A stretch of 42,682 nucleotides of DNA from an uncultured Coriobacteriaceae bacterium (GTDB lineage Bacteria > Actinomycetota > Coriobacteriia > Coriobacteriales > Atopobiaceae). A program made the translations under genes and the position numbers. Of the stretch, positions 1 through 7,200 are shown piece after piece. The stretch is from NCBI GenBank assembly GCA_902778135.1, contig CACYWP010000024.1:1-42682 (forward strand). The letters are read 5' to 3'. Every line of letters begins with the position of its first letter. Positions within the stretch are counted from its first letter, which is position 1. The notes under the pieces were generated by a model that was not told the origin of the DNA, did not search any database, and saw only the letters and a list, made by a program, of their open reading frames with translations.

Positions 1-66
1 CTGGCAGAGAGGTATTCGCGCTGGGTGATGGATGGCTTGCCCGTAGACGTCGAGAGCCCGCAATAA
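1..66 (+). CDS. possible 3' end of a gene running in from the left
   Basis: Frame 1 is open from the window edge for 21 codons and ends in TAA at 64-66. The peptide ends LPVDVESPQ and has a normal mix of residues, so it could be the C-terminus of a real protein. It is too short to assign a family, and chance openness over 66 bases is quite possible in this GC-rich DNA. Confidence 0.25.
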   Translation: MAERYSRWVMDGLPVDVESPQ

Positions 67-128
67 AAGCCTTGACAATCTATAGGAGCGTCGGTTTTGA
101 TGCGTGACTACTCCGGCAACCCGCTTTG

Positions 129-216
129 AACCGCGCATATCCGCAACTTCGTCCAAGGCAGAGGACTCCAGGCATCCGCCGGACAACCGCGACGGAGGAT
201 TTCAGTTGGACGAAGG
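129..216. repeat. inverted repeat related to the MITE-like element at 28271-28397
   Basis: A perfect 10-bp inverted repeat, CTTCGTCCAA at 147-156 and TTGGACGAAG at 206-215, encloses an inner 7/8 inverted repeat at 174-181 and 193-200. The 27 bases at 129-155 match the right arm of the element at 28371-28397 (plus strand) at 23 of 27 positions, including GCGCATA and AACTTCGTCC, so this is probably a degenerate member of the same repeat family. Confidence 0.5.
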
Positions 217-252
217 TCGCTTTTCCGACTCTCGCTCAATGGAAAAACGACC
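215..252. repeat. hairpin-forming inverted repeat
   Basis: Arms at 215-226 and 241-252 match at 11 of 12 positions around a 14-base loop; the match continues outward with further mismatches to about 208 and 259. No long T-run follows, so a simple terminator is not obvious. Confidence 0.45.
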
Positions 253-267
253 CTCGTTCAACACGAC

Positions 268-301
268 ATAACTTTTGGATGTCCTGCTTCTCAAAAGTTC
301 T
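268..301. repeat. 34-bp hairpin repeat, copy 1
   Basis: This 34-bp unit recurs at 373-406 with 31 of 34 identities. It contains a perfect 8-bp inverted repeat (AACTTTTG at 270-277, CAAAAGTT at 292-299) around a 14-base loop. Confidence 0.6.
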
Positions 302-372
302 AGGGCGATTCTGGATGAGTTTGCGTTTCCGCTGGTAAATAGGCCGGAGGCCTCTCGCGACGAGATAGTTCA

Positions 373-406
373 ATAACTTTTGGACGTCTTGCTTCTCAGA
401 AGTTCT
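373..406. repeat. 34-bp hairpin repeat, copy 2
   Basis: Second copy of the 268-301 unit, 105 bp downstream in the same orientation. The one change within the arms (CAGAAGTT for CAAAAGTT) keeps pairing as a G-U wobble in plus-strand RNA, which hints that the hairpin matters as RNA. Confidence 0.6.
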
Positions 407-442
407 GGTCGTCCGGCACCCCTCGAAAGTCCGTGTTCGTGT

Positions 443-595
443 CTAGTGTGATTGCCGTAGATGCTGGATGAAAAGCCATACAAACCAAAGCAGCAGGAGC
501 TCAGGCGCTAGGATGAGCGTGAAAAACCCGACTGTAAACGCGCCGCCTGGAACGAGGAAGGATAACGCGATAAACACCAATATCGCGGTCAACAT
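443..595 (-). CDS. possible 50-residue hydrophobic membrane protein
   Basis: The minus strand has an ATG at 593-595 and TAG at 443-445, giving 50 residues. The peptide starts MLTAILVFIALSFLVPGG and continues through a second apolar stretch (LILAPELLLLWFVWLF), so two membrane-spanning helices joined by a PGG turn are likely, with a basic end (HLRQSH). The ATG overlaps the stop of another open frame in ATGTTGA, but that frame is not convincing. The ribosome site is weak. It reads like a genuine small membrane protein (for example a phospholipase_D-nuclease N-type or toxin-like peptide), but no family is recognised and it could be a remnant. Confidence 0.35.
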   Translation of the reverse strand: MLTAILVFIALSFLVPGGAFTVGFFTLILAPELLLLWFVWLFIQHLRQSH

Positions 596-763
596 GCTGC
601 ATCACATCCCACACGGTATCGCGGCGAATTATCTGCGGAACCGCGCTCTTCCCGTGCGACGTCAAGCACGATTCCGATTTCTATTTCACTATACGCCCTC
701 CCAAGGACATAAATGAATGCCCAAGTGAGTGGAAGACTGCCCCTCGCGCTCCCTGCCCGCACC

Positions 764-3700
764 TTATCCCGCGAGCTTGTTCGTCTTGGGGAGGTAGCGT
801 GCTGGTATGGGCTCCTGCAAGTGCCAGATGATGGACATGGGCTTCTCTCCCGTATGCGATTGGTAGTCAACCAGACCGAGGAAGCAGAAGGTCTCCGTCA
901 GGTTGAACTCGTCCTTGTTGAACTCGCGCACGAAGAGTGCGACCCGACTGCCTTGCTCGCGGTGGTGGATGTAGCGCCGTCCGGTTGGCGATGCCTCACT
1001 GGTGGTCGACTGGCTTTGCCAGTGGAAAAGATGGTCCGAGATGGAGTAATCCTGGTACATGGTGGTAGGGGAGTAGTCCTTCTCAGCCTTGTTGAGCGTG
1101 TTGAGCAACACGTCGATTTTGTGGTCGGGCACCCAGCGCACGCCCTCACGAACGGTGTCCGGCCTCATGTTGTCGAGAGCCACAAAAATCTGGTCACGCG
1201 AATACGAGCAGTGGAGATCCAGAGGGCACTCAAACCCAAGGTCAACGGTCTTGTCCACGAAGTCGATGTGGTCGAGCTGCCAACGCAGGGTCTCAATCAT
1301 CTCTTCGAGCATGATGGGGTTGTTCCTGAGACGCTCCACCCATGCGTCATACGATTCATAGGGGTTGTCAGCAAGAGAGCCTGGCCAGAGCGTGATCTGG
1401 AACATGTTGAGCATGCGACGCTCCTGGTCGCTCATCTGTGTCTCGTCGCGCGTGTCGTTGAGGCTCAGCACACTAAGTATGAAGCGAATCCAACGACGCG
1501 AGTCGATCTGGTCAAGTCTTGCCAGAGCCTTGGTGAGCTCTTTCTCATCGGGATCATAAAAGCCCGGCCTTGCGCCCGCCTCCACGCAAAGGCGCGAGAA
1601 GCTGTATCTGGCATGTATGGCGCGGATGTCCAGGTGGTGGTAGGAAAGGAAGTTGCCCAGCGTGAGGGGAAGGCCGCTCTCCTCCGTGAAACCCGCAATG
1701 CGCGAAACGATGCCACGCTTCATGCCCAGTGACTGGCGGATGTTGTCGAGGACGTACTCCTGGGCCTTACGCTCAAGTTTGATGTAGCAACCCTTGGGGA
1801 GGAAGGCGAACTCGTTATCGATGGCATGGCGGACGCTGCCCGCCTCGTCAGGCAGAAGCGCTGCGAACTTTTCCTCGAAACGATAGAGCTTGTTTGCCTG
1901 GCCGATGAAATCGAGAACGGTGAGGCATTCTTTGTTCGTCTCGGGAGAGAGGCGCAAGCCTCGACCCAATTGTTGGATGAAGACGGTGAGCGACTCGGTT
2001 GGCCTGAGGAACAACACGGTGTTGACCTGGGGAATGTCGACGCCTTCGTTGTAGATGTCGACCACGAAGATCGCCTTGATGCTCCCGTTGACAAGACGTT
2101 CCTTGGCCTTGAGGCGGGTGTCGTGGTCACTATCGCTGGTGAGTGCGACGGCGGGAATGCCTGCTTCCATGAACTGGTTCGCCATGAAGCGGGCATGCTC
2201 CTTTGATACGCAAAACCCGAGCCCACGCATGTCATCGACATCGGTTACGTAACGGATGACCGAGGCTATGACGCTCTTGGCTCGGCGCTTGGCGTGCTCG
2301 TGGCTGAACACGTAGACATTCTCGAGCTGGGCTGTGTCGTAGCCACCGCGTGTCCACCGTAGCTGCGAGAGATCGATGTCGTCCGCGACGCCGAAGTAGT
2401 GGAAGGGGCAGAGCAACTTTCGATCTATTGCCTCGGGCAGGCGTATCTCTGCGGCAATGCGATTGTCAAACCAAGGAAGGATGTCGAGTCCATCGTGACG
2501 CTCGGGCGTGGCCGTGAGGCCGAGCAACGTGCGCGGTTCGAAGTGCTCGAGCATCCTTTGGTATGAGGGTGCTGCTGCATGGTGAAACTCGTCGACGATG
2601 ATGTAGTCATAGTGATCGGCAGGCAGGGCATCTGTCAGCTTGCGGGAGTTGAGTGACTGGATGGAGACGAACAGATGGTCGAGCGAGGTGGGAGTGGAGG
2701 TGCCCACCAAGAGTTCTCCGAAGTTGCCATCACGAAGGACCGCCCTGAAGCAGGAGATGCTTTGGCGAAGAATCTCCTCTCTGTGCGCGACAAAGAGCAA
2801 TCGTGCGCGATGGCCCTCGTTGTAACGCTGGCACCAGTCACGATAATCCAATGCGGAGACGACTGTCTTGCCAGTGCCGGTGGCGGCAACTACGAGGTTG
2901 CGCCAGTATCCCCTGACCTCGCGTTCGGCGCGCAGCTTGTCGAGGATGTCCTGCTGGTAGGTGAAGGGACGGACATCAAGGAAGTGCTCGATTCCGGCGG
3001 TGTCGACGCCGCCCCTCCTGGGACGATGCTCGTCTTCGATGGCATGGACCAAATAGTCATAGTCGTTCGGTTCATAAGTCTTGAACTCGTCCGATTCCCA
3101 GTAGCTGTCAAAGGTTGCCTGCATCTTGTCTATGACAGTGGGCTGGTCCTGTCGGGTAATCTTGATGTTCCACTCGAGTCCCGCGGTAATGGCCGGGTAC
3201 GAGACGTTGGAGGATCCGACATAGGCGGTGGTAAAGCCCGTGTTGCGATGGAAGAGGTATGCCTTTGCGTGCAGTCGTGTGCTCTGCGAGTCGTACGAAA
3301 CCTTTACCTGCGTGTTCTTGAGCTGGGAGAGCTCTTGGATTGCCTTGGGGTCGGTCGCGCCGGTGTAGGTGGTCGTGATGACGCGCAGGATGCCACCGCG
3401 ATCGGTGAAGTTGCGCAGCTCGTCGAGAATGAGACGGGTTCCGCTCCACTTTATGAACGAGACGAGCAGCTCGATTCGGTCTGCTGAAGAGATCTCCTTC
3501 TTTAGCTCGGTGTAGAGCTGCGGCTCCCGATAGGACCCGGTGAAGAGCGAGCTCTGGGAGAGCGAGGTCACAGGGCGAGGTGTCTGTGTGCGCCTGCGCG
3601 TGACCGTGTCTTTCGTGGCGTCACGAACGGAGAGCAGCTGTCGGGCAGGGGAGGAAACCAGGTCGTCGCCATTACCCTCCTGTGCTGCCGCGAGCATGCG

Positions 3701-3907
3701 GTTGACGAGATTGACCTGCTCTGCGAGCCCCTTGTCGGCTGCTTGGTCAAGAATGGCTTGCGCCTGTTGTGCCAGATAGGCAGCCAGTATGGAGCTCGCC
3801 TCGGCTTTGTCCACATCCTGTTCGTCTGCTTCCATCCTTGCGGGAAGAGAATGAATCTGATGCTCGATGCCGTAGTTGACGATCTGCTCGTAGAGGCCAA
3901 ACTCCAT
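764..3907 (-). CDS. PLD-nuclease domain / superfamily 2 helicase (DUF3427 type)
   Basis: A 1047-residue predicted nucleic-acid enzyme. Residues about 120-270 form a phospholipase-D-like nuclease domain with HAKAYLF at 213-219 and GSSN at about 231-234. The helicase core follows: Walker A GTGKT at 344-348, a DEFH Walker B box at 439-442, TAT motif III at 465-467 and the C-lobe motif QQLGRGLR at 645-652. The remaining ~350 residues fit the DUF3427 region found in this family. The HKD motif has His where Asp is usual at its last position, as in some PLDc_2 members. The start is supported by AGGAG six bases upstream of ATG, and a promoter lies just beyond. Related proteins are often found in variable or defence-related regions, and the gene-poor, repeat-rich DNA downstream fits that. 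The helicase family assignment is secure; the role is not. Confidence 0.9.
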   Translation of the reverse strand: MEFGLYEQIVNYGIEHQIHSLPARMEADEQDVDKAEASSILAAYLAQQAQAILDQAADKGLAEQVNLVNRMLAAAQEGNGDDLVSSPARQLLSVRDATKDTVTRRRTQTPRPVTSLSQSSLFTGSYREPQLYTELKKEISSADRIELLVSFIKWSGTRLILDELRNFTDRGGILRVITTTYTGATDPKAIQELSQLKNTQVKVSYDSQSTRLHAKAYLFHRNTGFTTAYVGSSNVSYPAITAGLEWNIKITRQDQPTVIDKMQATFDSYWESDEFKTYEPNDYDYLVHAIEDEHRPRRGGVDTAGIEHFLDVRPFTYQQDILDKLRAEREVRGYWRNLVVAATGTGKTVVSALDYRDWCQRYNEGHRARLLFVAHREEILRQSISCFRAVLRDGNFGELLVGTSTPTSLDHLFVSIQSLNSRKLTDALPADHYDYIIVDEFHHAAAPSYQRMLEHFEPRTLLGLTATPERHDGLDILPWFDNRIAAEIRLPEAIDRKLLCPFHYFGVADDIDLSQLRWTRGGYDTAQLENVYVFSHEHAKRRAKSVIASVIRYVTDVDDMRGLGFCVSKEHARFMANQFMEAGIPAVALTSDSDHDTRLKAKERLVNGSIKAIFVVDIYNEGVDIPQVNTVLFLRPTESLTVFIQQLGRGLRLSPETNKECLTVLDFIGQANKLYRFEEKFAALLPDEAGSVRHAIDNEFAFLPKGCYIKLERKAQEYVLDNIRQSLGMKRGIVSRIAGFTEESGLPLTLGNFLSYHHLDIRAIHARYSFSRLCVEAGARPGFYDPDEKELTKALARLDQIDSRRWIRFILSVLSLNDTRDETQMSDQERRMLNMFQITLWPGSLADNPYESYDAWVERLRNNPIMLEEMIETLRWQLDHIDFVDKTVDLGFECPLDLHCSYSRDQIFVALDNMRPDTVREGVRWVPDHKIDVLLNTLNKAEKDYSPTTMYQDYSISDHLFHWQSQSTTSEASPTGRRYIHHREQGSRVALFVREFNKDEFNLTETFCFLGLVDYQSHTGEKPMSIIWHLQEPIPARYLPKTNKLAG

Positions 3908-4261
3908 GGTGGCTCCTGATTGCGTTGGGAGGCGCTTTCAATTCCTGGCAGTATCCTAGGTTCTCCAGATCTCGTGATCAACAGAAATGGCGTCGAGTGG
4001 AAGTATGAATGCATGGATGACGGTCTTTGAAGCGTGTTTTTCAGCCGAACATCCCCCCTCACGACAGAGTGTCCAAGCCCGCTGCTATATCCCTGCCATC
4101 GCTTAACGGTCGCATGTCACACACTCCGACCGTTTGTCTCCGTATTTATGCCGCTGGGACGGAGGTGGTCGAGGCGGCATGTTATCCGGTTGTTTTACAT
4201 TCTTACCTTGGAGTCTTCTTTTGTTATGGACGGTGGCGACGCTGAAACGAGGTGGGAAACG
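3908..4261. other. divergent intergenic region between helicase and surface protein
   Basis: These 354 bases hold the helicase promoter on the minus strand and, presumably, the plus-strand promoter of the surface-protein gene. The plus frame stays open from 4034, but its upstream part lacks a ribosome site and puts unlikely residues before the signal peptide, so it is treated as untranslated. A T-rich stretch at 4190-4222 is the best place for the surface-protein promoter, without a clear -35/-10 pair. Confidence 0.4.
3953..3981 (-). promoter_or_regulatory. sigma70-type promoter of the helicase gene
   Basis: On the minus strand, TTGATC (3976-3981) and TAGGAT (3953-3958) are separated by 17 bp. 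They lie about 45 bp upstream of the helicase ATG, with no better pair seen. Confidence 0.45.
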
Positions 4262-7200
4262 ATGAGACGCCGTACCCCCACACCCCTACGGAGGTTGATT
4301 GCGCTTGTGGCCTGCATCGCGCTGGTGGCTGGTCTCGTGCCGACGCCGGCGCTGGCCGAGGCGCTCGAGGGCGCGATGCCCGACTTGGTCGAGGACGCAC
4401 CTGTCGTCAACGACGAGGTACTGGCTTCCCTGGGCGAGGCCGGGGAGGGCGACGTAGCGGCAGATGACACCGCGATGGCAGACGATGCCAGCGTCTCCGC
4501 TGATGACGACATGCCCGAAGCGCCGGTATCGAACATCGAGGCAATCCCTGCCGCCCAGGCCGCACCGGACGCGGGGGAGGGCAGCGAAGATACCGAGCCG
4601 TCACTAGGCACAGCACCCGCCCAGGCACCCGCATGCCCCGCCTTCGAGCAGGCCGTAGAAGTCGATGGCGTAAAGGTCACGGTCAGCGCGCCGGAGGGTG
4701 TGTTCCCCGAGGGCGCGAGGCTCTCCGTGACGTCCGTCCCCAGCTCCCGCGTGGAGAACGCCGTGGCCGGCGAGCGGGACGCGGGCGTCACGGTGGCGGC
4801 CGCCTACACCTTCGACGTCAAGGTGATCGACGCTGCCGGCAACGAGCTCCAGCCCGCCGAGGGACAGGTGGTGAGCGTGTCCTTCCGCACGGCCGAGGTG
4901 GCTGACGCCAACCTGGACGCCCAGGTCTATCACATCACCGACGATGGCAGCGCCCAGGCGCTGGCCACCAACACGGCTGGGAAGATCGCCACGGCGCAGA
5001 CGGACGGCTTCTCCCTCTACACGGTGGAGTTCACCTACGGCGACCTGCAGTATGTCCTGCCGGGCGGCGACTCGATGGCGCTCTCGACGATCCTGGAGAC
5101 CGTGGGCCTGTCTGGTGAGGTCACGGCGGTGATTTGCAGCGACGAGTCGCTCTTCTCGGTGTCGAAGGAGACGGGCGCGTGGGTAGTCAGCTCGCACGCG
5201 GCCTTCACGAGCACCGAGTGGATGCGCGTCACCATCGCGGGCATAGAGTACGAGATCGCCGTGACGGATGCGACGTTCGGCAACTGGGAATATGAGATCG
5301 CCGACGGAAAGGCGACGATCACCAAATACAACGGAAGCGCATCGACGGTGACAATCCCGTCCGAACTGGGCGACTGTTCGGTGACCACCATCGGGACGGC
5401 CGCGTTCGAATCCCGCAGCAGTCTCCAGAGCGTGACGATCCCGGACAGCGTGGAGAGCATCGGTCAGAATGCGTTCCGAAACTGCAGCGACCTCCAGAGC
5501 GTGACGGTCGGGAGCGGCGTGAAGAGCATCGGGAGCTGGGCGTTTCAGGCTTGCGTCAACCTGCAGGAGGTTCATATCAGCGACCTGGCGGCCTGGTGTC
5601 AGATCGCGTTTGCAGATGATGCCTCAAACCCGCTCGGGCGCGGAGCGGGGAAGCTGTATCTCGGCGGAAACCTGGTCACTGAGCTGACAATCGCGGACGG
5701 CGTGGAGAGCATCGGGGCGTACGCGTTCTATCGCTGCAGCAGCATCGAGAGCGTGACGATCCCGGACAGCGTGGAGAGCATCGGGGCGTACGCGTTCATG
5801 GACTGCGACGGCCTCACGAGCGTGACGATCCCGGACAGCGTGGAGAGCATCGGGGCGTACGCGTTCTGTGACTGCGTCGGCCTCACGAGCGTGACGATCG
5901 GGAGCGGCGTGGAGAGCATCGGGGCGTACGCTTTCTCTGACTGCGACGGCCTCACGAGCGTGACGATCCCGGACAGCGTGGAGCGCATCGGGGAGGACGC
6001 GTTCGAGTACTGCCCAAACCTGAGCAACGTCTGGTTTGTCGGCGCGGCGGAGGAGTGGAACAAACTCAACGTCAGTTTCTACAACTCTAACCCCCAGGTG
6101 CACTGCCTGCCTTCCGTCACCGTCACGGTCAGTCCTGACGGAGCCGGAACGGTCAGCAGAACGTATCGTGCCGGCGAGGACAGTCACAGTGTTACCGTGA
6201 CGGCCGAGCCGAGCGAGGGCTACGTCTTTGCCAACTGGACCGGCGACAGAACCGGGACCGACCCGGAGCTAGTCATTGACGGTCTCCAATTCCAGAAGCT
6301 CTCCTCCACCGACAGCTACTCCCTGATCGCAAACTTCGTGCGTGGAAAACTCTGCGGCGACGGCGTTGTCTGGACGCTAGAGAACGGCACGCTGAGCATC
6401 CGCTACATCGGCAGGGGCACGGGGAAGATGACGGATTTCGCTTTTCAGAAAGCACCGTGGTATGCCGACAGAGCCAGTATCCAAACCGTTGACATCGGCG
6501 ACGGCGTGACGGGCATCGGAGCTTACGCGTTCGAAGGTTGCGCAAGCCTCGGGACCGTGACGATTCCCGCTGACGTGACGAGCATCGGGAACTATGCGTT
6601 CTACCACAGCGGTCTCGAGAGCGTGACTATACCAACTGGCGTGGAGAGCATCGGGATAAATGCGTTTGCCTTCTGCCCCCGCATGACAGAGATTGTTGTC
6701 GCGGGAGATAACCCGAATTACAGCAGCTTGGACGGAATCCTTTACGACAAGGCCAAGACCGAACTGATTACCGCCCCGACGGGCCTCGGGGGTGAGCTGA
6801 CGATTCCGGACAGCGTGACGAGCATCGGGGAATTGGCGTTCTATAACAACGACAACATCACGAGTGTGATAATCCCGGCCAGCGTGACGAGCATCGGGGG
6901 CTATGCGTTCTCTGACTGCGGGAAATTGAGCGACCTTTACTATGCCAGCTCGCAAGGCGACTGGAACAACAAGGTGACAAAAGACCGCTTTTGGGACAGG
7001 GAGACCGTGAGGAAGGTGATCCACTTCGCGGTCACCCTCGCCGCCTCGGCCAGCCCGAAGGCGGGCGGTACGGTTACGGTCAGCTGTGACACGACCTGCC
7101 CGGTAGAGGGAAAGGTCTGGACGGGGACCTCCGCCACCGTGGCAGCAACGCCCAACGCGGGCTATGAGTTCACGGGCTGGACGGAGAACGGCTCCGTCGT

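Larger units (their letters stand above)
67..442. other. gene-poor region with clustered inverted repeats
   Basis: No convincing gene is seen; the frames that stay open have unlikely composition. The stretch holds at least three hairpin-forming inverted repeats, listed separately. It is less GC-rich than the rest of the window. It may be a remnant of mobile elements, or an untranslated RNA region. Confidence 0.5.

Noticed and set aside
4034..4261. Upstream start for the surface protein
   Set aside because: It would place 76 polar, unlikely residues before a clear signal peptide, and there is no ribosome site at 4034.
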